From NCBI RefSeq assembly GCF_000621805.1, contig NZ_JHXH01000001.1, positions 1 to 64,000 of the forward strand: DNA of 64,000 nucleotides. The letters are read 5' to 3'. Both the position numbers and the translations under genes were made by a program. Shown piece by piece: positions 32,214-41,207 of this stretch. The stretch comes from Ruminococcus sp. FC2018 (GTDB lineage: Bacteria > Bacillota > Clostridia > Oscillospirales > Ruminococcaceae). Under the pieces are notes generated by a model. It saw nothing but the letters and a program-made list of their open reading frames with translations. It was not told the DNA's origin and searched no databases. Positions within the stretch are counted from its first letter, which is position 1. Each line of letters starts with the position of its first letter.

Positions 32214-32340
32214 GTGACATATTTGTCACACGGGACTTTTGTTTGTACATTCCTACAAAAGTGATAGATTTGTCACTTTTCTTATTGACAACCAAAAGTA
32301 AATGTGATATTATTATCACATAAGGTGAGAAATAAATCAC
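32214..32340. promoter_or_regulatory. Array of four GTGA-N8-TCAC operator-like dyads
   Basis: Four 16-bp dyads share the form GTGA-N8-TCAC: 32214-32229 (GTGACATATTTGTCAC), 32261-32276 (GTGATAGATTTGTCAC), 32304-32319 (GTGATATTATTATCAC) and 32325-32340 (GTGAGAAATAAATCAC). The third overlaps the -10 element of the promoter at 32285-32313 and the fourth covers the transcription start. They are likely binding sites for a repressor, most simply the XRE protein encoded at 32961. In the stretch 32068-32213 nothing further is seen. Confidence 0.7.
32285..32313 (+). promoter_or_regulatory. Promoter of the membrane protein/XRE operon
   Basis: TTGACA (32285-32290), 17-bp spacer, TATTAT (32308-32313), overlapped by operator-like dyads. 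Confidence 0.85.
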
Positions 32341-32367
32341 ACAAGTAATAAAACGGAGGAATTTATT

Positions 32368-32961
32368 GTGAAAAACAACACACAGACCTTTGACGAGAAA
32401 ACACAGGCAAAAATAGACAAACTGACAGCGGAGTACACTGACAAGAGCCGCAGCCGTTCACAGAGGCAGGAAGCCTTCAGAGAGCTGGCAAGAGTCAGAT
32501 ACTTCGCCGACCCCCGCCCCTCGATCTCGGTGCGGAAGCAGGCAATATACAATGCAGCGATATGGTTCCTTGATGCTCTGGTTTTCGGATGCATCACCTT
32601 TGCCAAAAAGGAAATGAACGAAGGCTTGGGAAATGCTTTTTCAATAGTGCTGTTTTCCGCAATGATGATCACTGTACTGTTCGTAGTCGCAGCGGAGCGC
32701 AAGTATAAAAAAGAACCTGACGATGAGCTTTCCTTAAACAGTAAGAAGCGCGCCTCTGAGCTTGCGGGGTTTACTATGATCATAATAGCGGCTGCGGTGG
32801 GTATGCTGGTATTCACCATATTGGAAAAAAGCTTTACTCTGAACAGCGACAACTGGCTGGGGCTGTTCTGCACAGTCGTGTTCCTTTACTCCTTCCTTGA
32901 CAAGCTGTTTTTCGTTATCATCGAAGGCAAGGACACCGCAGAGGCAGAGGAGGACGAATAA
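32368..32961 (+). CDS. Membrane protein of unknown function paired with an XRE regulator
   Basis: A 197-residue protein with a charged cytosolic N-terminus (about 1-60) and four predicted membrane helices (about 65-83, 91-112, 130-150, 161-183), ending in an acidic tail. The start is GTG at 32368, 8 nt after GGAGG. Its stop overlaps the start of the regulator gene (TAATG). Pairs of a small multi-helix membrane protein and a short XRE protein are common in Firmicutes, but the role of this family is not known to me. Confidence 0.75.
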   Translation: MKNNTQTFDEKTQAKIDKLTAEYTDKSRSRSQRQEAFRELARVRYFADPRPSISVRKQAIYNAAIWFLDALVFGCITFAKKEMNEGLGNAFSIVLFSAMMITVLFVVAAERKYKKEPDDELSLNSKKRASELAGFTMIIIAAAVGMLVFTILEKSFTLNSDNWLGLFCTVVFLYSFLDKLFFVIIEGKDTAEAEEDE

Positions 32962-33164
32962 TGGCAGAGTTTACAACGAGGTTAAAGGAGCTTCGGGCTG
33001 CGAAAAATATGAAGCAGGGCGAGCTTGCCGACCTTGTCGGAGTGCGGCGGGAAACTATCATCAGGCTGGAAAAGGGTCAGTATAATCCGTCGCTCAAGCT
33101 GGCGATAGACATAGCAAGGGTGTTTGGCTGCACGGTCGAGGAAGTGTTTATTTTTGAGGAATAG
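32961..33164 (+). CDS. Small XRE-family (Cro/CI-type) transcriptional regulator
   Basis: A 67-residue protein that is little more than one helix-turn-helix domain: [42 protein letters not shown], ending [14 protein letters not shown]. It belongs to the short XRE regulators that typically act as dimers on palindromic sites. The dyads at 32214-32340 upstream of its own operon make negative autoregulation likely. It is coupled to the membrane protein gene by a 1-bp overlap of stop and start. Confidence 0.92.
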   Translation: MAEFTTRLKELRAAKNMKQGELADLVGVRRETIIRLEKGQYNPSLKLAIDIARVFGCTVEEVFIFEE

Positions 33165-33259
33165 ACCGCCGGCATAGACGCAGTCATCGGTGAAAAGGCT
33201 GTGCAAACCCGGATGCTCTTATCATCTCTGATCGGAGAGTTTAAATCATTAAAAAACAG

Positions 33260-33290
33260 GGGCTGTTGTTTGTGCAACAGCCCATTTTAT
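33260..33290. terminator. Bidirectional terminator between convergent genes
   Basis: GGGCTGTTG / CAACAGCCC stem (33260-33283), flanked by A-rich sequence on one side and ATTTTATT on the other. It serves the XRE gene and the tarI-like gene. Confidence 0.8.
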
Positions 33291-33994
33291 TATACTCTTG
33301 TGGCAAGAAGCTTTGCGATAATAAGGTCGCTATCGGTGGTTATCTTGATGTTTACCGTATCGCCTGGGATAATATGTATTTTGTGCCCCGCCTCGGTGAA
33401 AATGCTGCAGGTGTCTGTCAGACGGCTTTTCCGGCTTTCGTCAAGGCGGTTATAGTATTCGTCCAGCAGCGTTATGTCAAAGCTCTGTGGTGTCTGAGCC
33501 CTGTACAGTTTGCTCCTGTCAAGAGAACCGTCTACCGTCTCTCCGTCATGCGAGCTAACCACCGTGTCAACACATTTAAGATATGTTCCGCAGGCAGAAT
33601 ATTTCAGCGCACCTATTATGTTTTCCTCTATCATCGTGTCGGTGAGAAACGGGCGGACTGCGTCGTGGGTGATTATTATGTCACCCTTTTTGATGTCAAA
33701 CTCAGTCTTGACAGCCGCAACTATCTTCATGACCGTGTCGTTGCGGTCGCTGCCTCCGTCGATAACTCTGACACGCTGTGTGTCTATCCCGTACTCCTCC
33801 AGCAGCTGATCCATTACACCGTGCCAGTCCGGCTTGATTCCTATGTATATCCTGTCGATATGTTTTTGCTTGACGAACTTTTCCACCGTGTATATTATTA
33901 TCGGTTTGTCAAGCACTCTTATAAACTGTTTTGGCATGGCGGCATTTTTCATTCTTGTTCCGCTGCCGCCTGCAACTATACCTGCAAATATCAT
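33290..33994 (-). CDS. tarI: IspD-family cytidylyltransferase, TarI-like (ribitol-5-phosphate)
   Basis: A 234-residue nucleotidyltransferase beginning MIFAGIVAGGSGTRM, with PKQFIRVLDKPIIIYTVEKFV, DGGSDRNDTV, ITHDAVRPFLT, RAQTPQSFD and NIKITTDSDLIIA. The GIVAGGSGTRM...PKQF start and the 'TVEKFV' segment fit TarI (CDP-ribitol synthesis for wall teichoic acid) better than IspD of the MEP pathway. No TarJ-type dehydrogenase gene is next to it, and IspD activity cannot be excluded. Start at 33994; it follows the prs gene on the same strand, separated by a terminator. Confidence 0.75.
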   Translation of the reverse strand: MIFAGIVAGGSGTRMKNAAMPKQFIRVLDKPIIIYTVEKFVKQKHIDRIYIGIKPDWHGVMDQLLEEYGIDTQRVRVIDGGSDRNDTVMKIVAAVKTEFDIKKGDIIITHDAVRPFLTDTMIEENIIGALKYSACGTYLKCVDTVVSSHDGETVDGSLDRSKLYRAQTPQSFDITLLDEYYNRLDESRKSRLTDTCSIFTEAGHKIHIIPGDTVNIKITTDSDLIIAKLLATRV

Positions 33995-34012
33995 AGCCTT
34001 TCTCCTTGATAA

Positions 34013-34040
34013 AAAATAAAGCTCCCCGGTAACGGAGAGC
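34013..34040 (-). terminator. Terminator of the prs gene
   Basis: Minus-strand AGCTCTCCG / CGGGGAGCT stem followed by TTATTTTTT. Confidence 0.85.
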
Positions 34041-34049
34041 TTTTTGTTC

Positions 34050-35198
34050 TTACTTTATTTCGTACTTTTTAAGCAGCGCCTGGATCTTTGAATGAGGGTC
34101 GATAACATTGGAGATAGAAAGATCGTGGTTGAGCGATGCGATATAGTAAGCGATATACTTGGCACAATCCACCTCATGGAACCATGGGCTTGCCAGCAGC
34201 TCCGGTGTCCTGTAAGTAAGGTTGGTGCCGAAAACTCCGTCGATAATGCCGTCTGCATAAGCCTTGTTGAACTGCTCAAGGCCGTTTGTGAATATCGGAT
34301 ATGTAGCGTAGCAGAATATTCTTCCTGCCTTGCGCTTTTTAAGCTCGATAGCGATGTCAAGCATACTCTCGCCCGAGGAGATGATGTCGTCGGCAACGAA
34401 GATATCCTTGCCTGCAACGTCGTTGCCCATGTACTCATGAGCAACTATGGGGTTTCTGCCGTTTACAACGGTAGAGTAGTCACGTCTCTTGTAGAACATT
34501 CCCAGGTCAACGCCCAGTATGGAAGCATAGTACATATTTCTGTTGATCGCACCTTCATCAGGGGAAACTATCATGTAGTGGTCCTTGTTTGGTTTGAAGT
34601 TGTCTATGTTTCTGAACATAGCCTTGAGAACCTGATAGGAAGGAATGATATTGTCAAATCCCATAAGGGGGATAGCATTCTGTACTCTGGGGTCGTGAGC
34701 GTCAAAGGTCAGAATGTTTGAAACGCCCATAGCCTGAAGCTCCTGAAGTGCCACTGCACAGTCAAGAGATTCACGGTAATTCCTTCTGTGCTGTCTGCCG
34801 CCGTAAAGGGTAGGCATGATAACATTTATTCTGTGGGTCTTTCCGCTGGCAGCCTGGATAAGTCTTTTAAGGTCCTGGAAATGGTCGTCGGGGGACATAC
34901 AGTTGAGCTGACCAAACAGATTGTACTTTATATTGTAGTTTCCCACATCGCAAAGAATAAACAGGTCGTTTCCTCTTACAGTCTGCTTGATAAGACCTTT
35001 TCCGTCGCCTGAAGAGAAACGGGGGCAGTCAGCCTCTACCAGGAATGTGTCCACCGCATATTCATTCTCATTAGCCCAGTTGGTAAGGTACCAGTTTACC
35101 TTTTCGCCAAGCTCCTTTGCATTGTCCATTGCAAGAAGTCCCAGCGGCGCAACTCTTGAATTGTTGTCAAAAAGTATTTTCTCAGCCTTGCTACCCAT
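34050..35198 (-). CDS. prs: Ribose-phosphate pyrophosphokinase (PRPP synthetase), long clostridial type
   Basis: A 382-residue enzyme that makes PRPP from ribose 5-phosphate and ATP. It has the phosphoribosyltransferase fold: PTLYGGRQHRRNYRESLDCA (ATP-binding loop, in place of the usual 'PYARQDR'), LTFDAHDPRVQ, SPDEGAINR and the PRPP-binding VADDIISSGESMLDI. It is longer than the common 315-residue enzyme and belongs to the divergent type found in Clostridia. It is monocistronic, with promoter at 35273-35301. Confidence 0.9.
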   Translation of the reverse strand: MGSKAEKILFDNNSRVAPLGLLAMDNAKELGEKVNWYLTNWANENEYAVDTFLVEADCPRFSSGDGKGLIKQTVRGNDLFILCDVGNYNIKYNLFGQLNCMSPDDHFQDLKRLIQAASGKTHRINVIMPTLYGGRQHRRNYRESLDCAVALQELQAMGVSNILTFDAHDPRVQNAIPLMGFDNIIPSYQVLKAMFRNIDNFKPNKDHYMIVSPDEGAINRNMYYASILGVDLGMFYKRRDYSTVVNGRNPIVAHEYMGNDVAGKDIFVADDIISSGESMLDIAIELKKRKAGRIFCYATYPIFTNGLEQFNKAYADGIIDGVFGTNLTYRTPELLASPWFHEVDCAKYIAYYIASLNHDLSISNVIDPHSKIQALLKKYEIK

Positions 35199-35272
35199 TT
35201 AAAGAATCCTCCATCTATGTGGTCATTGCATCATAACAGCGCAACATCCCCACGGTCATTATTAACAAACCA

Positions 35273-35301
35273 ATTATACTTCATTTTTCGTCAATTTACA
35301 A
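35273..35301 (-). promoter_or_regulatory. Promoter of prs
   Basis: Minus-strand TTGTAA (35296-35301), 17-bp spacer, TATAAT (35273-35278). The start codon is about 75 bases downstream. Confidence 0.7.
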
Positions 35302-35465
35302 TAGCGTTTATAAATTTTTTAGATATTTCAACCTTTTTCACAAAAACAGGTGTCACTTAACGGGGCATTTATATCTAAATCACAACAGCTTTGTCAGTGA
35401 TTTTTCTGCCTTTGCTGTCCATTTCGCCGTGACTTGGGCATTTGCTGATAATTCAATATAAATGC

Positions 35466-35494
35466 TTGCATTTTATTCCCATATGGTGTATAAT
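35466..35494 (+). promoter_or_regulatory. Promoter of murD
   Basis: TTGCAT (35466-35471), 17-bp spacer, TATAAT (35489-35494). In the 389-base stretch 35199-35587 only this and the divergent prs promoter were found; 35300-35465 is AT-rich without visible features. Confidence 0.75.
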
Positions 35495-35587
35495 AAAATG
35501 GATTAGGTGTGTGCATTTTTAAGTTTTATGTTTTTTTACCTTTGTGCACCCCTTTTTGCGAATTTGACAGGTTAGGAGTAGGTTTTT

Positions 35588-36979
35588 ATGACAAGAGCCC
35601 AAAAGTATTTCAGCGAAATGAAGTCCAAAAGGGTGGCTTTTATCGGCGTGGGTGTAAGCCATCTTGAACTTATAAAGCTTTTCCTCTCAAAGGGGATAAA
35701 GGTCGTGATATGCGACAAGAAAAGCAAGGAAGAATTTGACGAGGGCATATACGAGGAGTTCAATGCCAGAGGCGTGGACTTTTCCCTTGGTGAAAACTAT
35801 ATCGACGAGATATACAAATGCGACGTGGTGTTCAGAACACCGGGATTTTACTATAACAGACCCGAGCTTGAAAAGGCAAGACAGATGGGTATCGTTGTCA
35901 CCAGCGAAATGGAGACATTCTTTGACCTTTGCCCCTGCCGTACATACGGTATAACAGGTTCTGACGGAAAGACCACTACAACCACCCTTGTAAGCGAGTT
36001 TTTAAAGGCTGAGGGCAGGCGTGTACACCTTGGCGGAAATATCGGTAAGGCACTTTTGCCTATAGTCGAAACAATATCCGATTCAGATGTTGCCGTGGTG
36101 GAGCTTTCAAGCTTCCAGCTTATTTCCATGAGGGAATCTCCGGATATAGCAGGCATAACAAATATCAGACCAAACCACCTGAATGTCCACAAGGATATGC
36201 AGGAGTATATAGATTCCAAGCTTAATCTTATTCTTCACCAGAATGCTTATTCCAAAACCATTCTCAGCCTTGATGACGAGACAACAAGAAATCTCAGCGG
36301 CTATGTCCGTGGCGAGCTTAAATACTTCAGCCGTCAAAAGCAGGTGGACAACGGAAGCTTCCTGCGTGAGGACGGTATGCTTTGTTACAGCGACCACGGA
36401 AAGGTGACAGAGTATGTTCACATGAACGATATAAAGATACCGGGAATGCACAACGTTGAGGACTACCTTACCGCCATTGCAATGACCTACGGCGATGTGA
36501 GCGTACAGAGCGTTGTCAACGTGGCAAAGACCTTTGCAGGCGTTGAGCACCGCATTGAGTTTGTCCGTGAGCTTGACGGGGTAAAATACTATAATAACTC
36601 TATTGCCTCAAGCCCTACAAGAGTTCTTGCCTGCCTTGATGCCTTTGACCAGAAGCAGATAATGATACAGGGCGGAAGCGACAAGGGTATCTCCTTTGAA
36701 CCAATGGCAGATGCGCTTTGCAAAAAGGTCAAGGTTCTTATTCTTATGGGCGAGACTGCACAGAAGATAGAGGATGCGGTGAAGGCTTCATCGGAATATG
36801 ACCCTGCAAATATAAGGATAGTAAGGGTCGCCGACATGGCAGAGGCGGTGGAGATAGCTCACCATTACGCTGTTGAAGGGGATATAGTTTCACTTTCCCC
36901 TGCCTGCGCAAGCTTTGATATGTACAGAATGTTCGAGGACAGAGGAAAACACTTCAAACAGCTGGTAAATCAGCTTTAA
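35588..36979 (+). CDS. murD: UDP-N-acetylmuramoyl-L-alanine:D-glutamate ligase
   Basis: MurD adds D-glutamate to UDP-MurNAc-L-Ala in the cytosol. The 463-residue protein has an N-terminal Rossmann-like domain (VAFIGVGVSHLELIKLFLSKG), the ATP-binding loop GITGSDGKTTTTTLVSEF, GGNIGKALLPIV, VVELSSFQL, TNIRPNHLNVH, the HRIEFVRELDGVKYYNNSIAS block and SPACASFDMYRMFEDRGKHF at the end. All ligase signatures are present and the length is normal. The ATG follows AGGAG. It is separated from the other mur gene in this window by 6 kb. Confidence 0.96.
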   Translation: MTRAQKYFSEMKSKRVAFIGVGVSHLELIKLFLSKGIKVVICDKKSKEEFDEGIYEEFNARGVDFSLGENYIDEIYKCDVVFRTPGFYYNRPELEKARQMGIVVTSEMETFFDLCPCRTYGITGSDGKTTTTTLVSEFLKAEGRRVHLGGNIGKALLPIVETISDSDVAVVELSSFQLISMRESPDIAGITNIRPNHLNVHKDMQEYIDSKLNLILHQNAYSKTILSLDDETTRNLSGYVRGELKYFSRQKQVDNGSFLREDGMLCYSDHGKVTEYVHMNDIKIPGMHNVEDYLTAIAMTYGDVSVQSVVNVAKTFAGVEHRIEFVRELDGVKYYNNSIASSPTRVLACLDAFDQKQIMIQGGSDKGISFEPMADALCKKVKVLILMGETAQKIEDAVKASSEYDPANIRIVRVADMAEAVEIAHHYAVEGDIVSLSPACASFDMYRMFEDRGKHFKQLVNQL

Positions 36980-37043
36980 TATATGCTTTTCACGGGAGCA
37001 CTGATAAAAACAGTATCCCGTCGGGGAAACGGAGTTTTTGAAA

Positions 37044-38057
37044 ATGGGTTTTGACTTGAAACAGGCTTTGAGCGAGCTTTGCGCCGCACCGGGAGTGTCC
37101 GGTGCTGAAAAAACTGCTCAGCAGACGGCTCAGCAGCTGCTTTCACAATTTGCAAAGACCGAAACGGACTCCTTCGGGAACGTTTACGGCTATGTGGGTG
37201 AGCAGACACACGGCAGGCAGAAGCTTATGCTTGAAGCGCATATAGACGAGATAGGCTATATTGTTACCTACATCACCGACGAGGGATTTCTGAAGATATC
37301 CGGCTGCGGCGGCATAGACGAACGTGCCCTTGCCGCCCAGCAGGTAACCGTCTACGGAAAAGAAACAATAAAAGGAGTTATCACCTCGATACCCCCGCAC
37401 CTGTCGGAGAAAAACAACTCTTACAGTATAAACGATGTGTTTGTGGATATAGGATTGAGCAAGCAGCAGGCTGAAAAGCTGGTTTCTCCGGGGGACAGGG
37501 TGCTTGTTGAAAATGAGCTTGTAAGCCTTGGAGGCAGCCTTGTGACATCAAAGGCACTTGACGACAGAAGCGGCGTGGCTGCGGTGCTTTTAGCTCTGGA
37601 TATGCTCAAGGACAAACAGACTGTGTACGATATATGTGTGCTTTTCGCCGCACAGGAGGAAACAGGCGAGCGTGGTGCCAAAACAGGTGCTTTCAGACTT
37701 GCACCTGACCTTGCCATAGCAGTGGATGTAAGCTTTGCCAAGACCCACTTTGAAAGTGAGGAGGACTGTGCAAAAATGGGACAGGGTGCTATGATAGGCA
37801 TTGCGCCTGTGCTGTCTTCGGAGTTTTCACAAGGGCTTATCCAAACCGCAGAAAGATGTGGCTTGCCCTATCAGCTTGAGATCATGAGCGGTACAACAGG
37901 AACTGATGCGGACAAGATAAGTATCACAGCAGGCGGAGTCAGGACTGTGATAGTGTCTGTGCCGCTGAAATATATGCATACCCCCGTTGAGGTCATAGAC
38001 CTTGGGGATGTTGAGAAAACGGCACAGCTGATTGCCGAATTTGCACAGGGAAGGTGA
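37044..38057 (+). CDS. M42-family metallopeptidase (glutamyl aminopeptidase/endoglucanase-like), first copy
   Basis: A 337-residue aminopeptidase of the M42 type, which forms cytosolic tetrahedral dodecamers with two metal ions. Metal and catalytic segments are visible: EAHIDEIGYIV (His ligand), SKALDDRSGVA (bridging Asp), AAQEETGERGAK (catalytic and ligand Glu), AVDVSFA (Asp) and MHTPVEVI (His). The start is ATG 37044, 9 nt after GGAG. It lies next to a second M42 gene, so the two may form mixed particles. Confidence 0.92.
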   Translation: MGFDLKQALSELCAAPGVSGAEKTAQQTAQQLLSQFAKTETDSFGNVYGYVGEQTHGRQKLMLEAHIDEIGYIVTYITDEGFLKISGCGGIDERALAAQQVTVYGKETIKGVITSIPPHLSEKNNSYSINDVFVDIGLSKQQAEKLVSPGDRVLVENELVSLGGSLVTSKALDDRSGVAAVLLALDMLKDKQTVYDICVLFAAQEETGERGAKTGAFRLAPDLAIAVDVSFAKTHFESEEDCAKMGQGAMIGIAPVLSSEFSQGLIQTAERCGLPYQLEIMSGTTGTDADKISITAGGVRTVIVSVPLKYMHTPVEVIDLGDVEKTAQLIAEFAQGR

Positions 38058-38062
38058 GGGCT

Positions 38063-39082
38063 ATGAAGGAACTTCTTGAAAAGCTTTGCCTGCTTGACGG
38101 CATTTCGGGCGATGAGGGTGCGGTGAGAGATTTTATTATCTCACAGATAAAGGATCATTCTCAGATAACAGTTGACCCGCTGGGAAATGTGATCGCTTTC
38201 TGTAAGGGTAAAAAGACACCGAAGAACAAGGTGCTTGTTTCCGCTCACATGGACGAGGTGGGAATGATAGTCACCTATATAAACAGCGACGGAACTCTTA
38301 AAGTTGAGTGCGTAGGCGGAGTTGACCCTGCGGTGGTGTACGCAAAGAGAGTCAGGGTGGGCAAAAACAAGGTGACGGGCGTTATCGCTTCCACGGCGGT
38401 ACACAATCTCAGCAAAGAAGAAAAGGGAAAGACGCCCGGCTTTGACAAGCTTACGGTGGATATCGGCTGTGAGAGCAGAGAACAGGCGCAAAAGCTTGTG
38501 AGCCTTGGAGACAGCGTGTGCTTTGACTCCCGGTTTCTTACCTTCGGAGACGGCTTTGTGAAATGCAAGGCTATCGACGACAGGGCAGGCTGCGCAATTA
38601 TGATAAAGCTTATACAGGACACCCCCGAGTATGACACATACTTCACCTTTGTTGTGCAGGAAGAGGTGGGTCTGAGGGGAGCGACCGCTGCAAGCTATAC
38701 TGTGGATGCAGACTATGCCTTTGTGCTTGAAGCCACCACGGCTGCGGATATACCCTCTGCGCAGGCTGATAAAAAGGTGTGCTGCGTGGGCGATGGACCG
38801 GTGGTAAGCTTTATGGACAGGCACACCATTTATGATAAAGAGATGTTTGACCTTGCCTTTGAAACGGCAAAGGAGAACCATATACCCTGCCAGACCAAAA
38901 CTATGATCGCAGGGGGAAATGACGCAGGTGCCATACACGTTTCACGGTGCGGAGTGAGAACCACGGCAATATCTCTGCCGTGCAGATATCTCCATTCTCC
39001 AAGTTGCGTGATAAAGCTCAGTGATATGCAGGATGCTTACAGGCTTACAAAACTAATTTTGGACAGGACTTACAACAGATGA
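38063..39082 (+). CDS. M42-family metallopeptidase, second copy
   Basis: A 339-residue paralogue of the preceding protein: SAHMDEVGMIV, KAIDDRAGCAI, VVQEEVGLRGAT, VLEATTAAD (Glu where the first copy has Asp) and YLHSPSCVI. All metal ligands are kept, and the Asp/Glu difference suggests another substrate preference. ATG 38063 is 5 nt past the previous stop, with the binding site AAGGTGA in the end of that gene. Its own stop overlaps the following start by 4 bp. Confidence 0.92.
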   Translation: MKELLEKLCLLDGISGDEGAVRDFIISQIKDHSQITVDPLGNVIAFCKGKKTPKNKVLVSAHMDEVGMIVTYINSDGTLKVECVGGVDPAVVYAKRVRVGKNKVTGVIASTAVHNLSKEEKGKTPGFDKLTVDIGCESREQAQKLVSLGDSVCFDSRFLTFGDGFVKCKAIDDRAGCAIMIKLIQDTPEYDTYFTFVVQEEVGLRGATAASYTVDADYAFVLEATTAADIPSAQADKKVCCVGDGPVVSFMDRHTIYDKEMFDLAFETAKENHIPCQTKTMIAGGNDAGAIHVSRCGVRTTAISLPCRYLHSPSCVIKLSDMQDAYRLTKLILDRTYNR

Positions 39083-39858
39083 TTTACCAGCTTACACAGC
39101 TTGACCTGAAGACGCTGGAAAAGCTGTCTTCAAACAACTATACAAGGCGGATAAAATCCCATTTTCTTGCTTATTCCACAAAGTATGAGTTCTGCCGTTT
39201 TTTTGCCGTGGACGATTACGATAAGCACTGCGGGATAATATGTATGTTCAATTCGTCAATGATAGTCAGCGGCTTTGATGGCACAGCATTCAGCCGTGAT
39301 ATACTTTCGGAGATAGCTTCCTTTGCGGTGATAAACAAGCCTCTTTCGGTGGAGTTTCCCGTGGAATATTCCCAGGACCTTGAAAGAATGTGCAGCATTG
39401 AATATATCGGCGATAAGCGCACGGAGTTTGCGTTTTCTGCGCAGGGTGAGCTGCCCGAACTTAACGTGCAGGAGCTTCCTCGCCTTGACGATGTCTATGC
39501 TATCCTCGCACAGTGCTTTCCCGCAATAAAGAATAACCACGGACTGTGGCTCACAGATACTTCTCACAGGGTGCGCAGAGGGCTTGCACAGAGCTTTATC
39601 CTTGACAGCTGCTCCACTGCCACAGTGCAGTACATAATCGACAGGGTGGCACTTATCGGTCATGTGGGAACGCTGCCCGAGGAAAGAGGCAAGCACCACG
39701 CAAGAAAGCTGCTTTACTGGATAGGAGAAAAGCTGACAGCAGACGGTTTTGATGTAAGGCTGTTTGCCCGTCCGCACAGGGTCAGCTACTACGAGGAGAT
39801 AGGCTTTAAAAAATGCGGACTTGATATAGTTTTAGAGAGAAAAGATACGGATTTTTAA
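39079..39858 (+). CDS. GNAT-like acetyltransferase
   Basis: A 259-residue protein whose last third is a GNAT fold: IDRVALIGHVGTLPEERGKHHARKLLYWIGEKLTADGF, with the V-x-T-x-PExRGxGxA-type acetyl-CoA loop (His replaces the usual Gly after Lys), and RPHRVSYYEEIGFKKCG. The N-terminal 140 residues lack a recognisable domain, so it may be a tandem GNAT with one decayed half. It is translationally coupled to the M42 peptidase gene upstream. The substrate is unknown. Confidence 0.75.
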   Translation: MIYQLTQLDLKTLEKLSSNNYTRRIKSHFLAYSTKYEFCRFFAVDDYDKHCGIICMFNSSMIVSGFDGTAFSRDILSEIASFAVINKPLSVEFPVEYSQDLERMCSIEYIGDKRTEFAFSAQGELPELNVQELPRLDDVYAILAQCFPAIKNNHGLWLTDTSHRVRRGLAQSFILDSCSTATVQYIIDRVALIGHVGTLPEERGKHHARKLLYWIGEKLTADGFDVRLFARPHRVSYYEEIGFKKCGLDIVLERKDTDF

Positions 39859-39913
39859 TCTCAGGCTGACAATGCCTGCTGATTTACAAAATCCCGAAAG
39901 GACTTAATAGAGA

Positions 39914-41185
39914 ATGACTGAAAACTTGTTTGGAATAGATGAACGTATCCTCACCCTTGCACAGGAGGCTGAAAAAGAGTGCACGCAGATGTTTGTGCAG
40001 ACGGACAAAATCGCGCAGTATAACGGCGAAAAGGTGCTCAAAGCCTTTATCGACAATCGTGTGAGCGAAAGTTGCCTCAAAGGTACAACAGGCTACGGCT
40101 ACGGCGACTGTGGCAGAGATACCCTTGATAAGGTCTTTGCCCAGGCTTTCGGCGGTGAGGACGCTATCGTTCGCCACACCTTTGTCAATGGCACTCACGC
40201 ACTTTCAACAGCGCTGTTCGGCGTTCTGCGAATGGGGGATACGCTGCTTTCATGTGTTGGCAGACCGTACGACACTCTTGAAGGCGTGATAGGTCTTACA
40301 GGCGAAAAGGGTTCCGGCTCGCTTATGGACTTTGGCGTTAAGTACGAGCAGGTGGACCTTGTAGATGAAAAAACTCCCGACTTTGAAAGTATCGCTCAAA
40401 AGGCAAAAACTGCAAAAGTGGCATATATCCAGCGTTCAAGGGGATACTCACTGAGACCCTCGCTGAGCGTTGAAGTGATCGGAAAGATCGCTGAAACGGC
40501 GAAACAAGCCAATCCCGATATAATCGTTATGGTCGATAACTGCTACGGCGAGTTCGTTGAAAAGCAGGAACCCCTTTCGGTGGGTGCGGATCTTATTATC
40601 GGCTCGCTTATCAAAAACCCCGGCGGCGGTATCGCAAGTACAGGCGGGTATATCTGCGGAAGGGCAGACCTTGTGGAAAAATGCGCCGACAGGCTTACCT
40701 GCGTGGGTATGGGCAAAGAGGTGGGCTGCACCCTTTCCCAGAACAGGGAAATGCTGCTTGGATTTTTCATGTCGCCGCAGACGGTGGCAAGTGCAGTAAA
40801 GACTTCGGTTTTTGCCTGCCGGCTGTTTGAAAAGCTTGGCTTTAAGACTCTTCCCGAAAGCAGCGAAACAAGAACAGATATTATCGCATCTATACTCCTT
40901 GAAAACGAGGAAAATCTTACAGCTTTCTGCAAAGGCATACAGAAAGGCTCACCTGTTGACAGCTTTGTAACTCCCGAAGCGTGGGATATGCCGGGATATG
41001 AAAGCAAGGTGATAATGGCTGCCGGAGCGTTCACCATGGGAGCTTCAATAGAGCTTTCAGCAGACGCACCTATAAGAGAGCCTTTTGCCGCATGGCTGCA
41101 AGGTGGGATAACCTACCCAAGCGGCAGAATGGGGATCCTTGTTGCCGCAAATGAGATGTGTAAAAAAGGACTTTTAAGATTTTAA
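39914..41185 (+). CDS. PLP-dependent enzyme of the methionine gamma-lyase-like / aluminium-resistance family
   Basis: A 423-residue fold-type I PLP enzyme. It shows GTTGYGYGDCGRDTLDKVFAQ, the HTFVNGTHALSTALFGVL segment near the cofactor, VMVDNCYGEF (cofactor Asp) and IGSLIKNPGGGIASTGGYICG with the Schiff-base lysine (SLIKN). These match the family long annotated as 'aluminium resistance protein'; the physiological reaction is not settled. The gene is followed after 22 bp by hprK and may share its transcript. Confidence 0.88.
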   Translation: MTENLFGIDERILTLAQEAEKECTQMFVQTDKIAQYNGEKVLKAFIDNRVSESCLKGTTGYGYGDCGRDTLDKVFAQAFGGEDAIVRHTFVNGTHALSTALFGVLRMGDTLLSCVGRPYDTLEGVIGLTGEKGSGSLMDFGVKYEQVDLVDEKTPDFESIAQKAKTAKVAYIQRSRGYSLRPSLSVEVIGKIAETAKQANPDIIVMVDNCYGEFVEKQEPLSVGADLIIGSLIKNPGGGIASTGGYICGRADLVEKCADRLTCVGMGKEVGCTLSQNREMLLGFFMSPQTVASAVKTSVFACRLFEKLGFKTLPESSETRTDIIASILLENEENLTAFCKGIQKGSPVDSFVTPEAWDMPGYESKVIMAAGAFTMGASIELSADAPIREPFAAWLQGGITYPSGRMGILVAANEMCKKGLLRF

Positions 41186-41207
41186 AATACCGAAAGGAAT
41201 GAAAACT

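Noticed and set aside
33290-33994. IspD of the MEP isoprenoid pathway as the main call
   Set aside because: The N-terminal and middle blocks fit TarI better, though IspD activity cannot be excluded from sequence alone.
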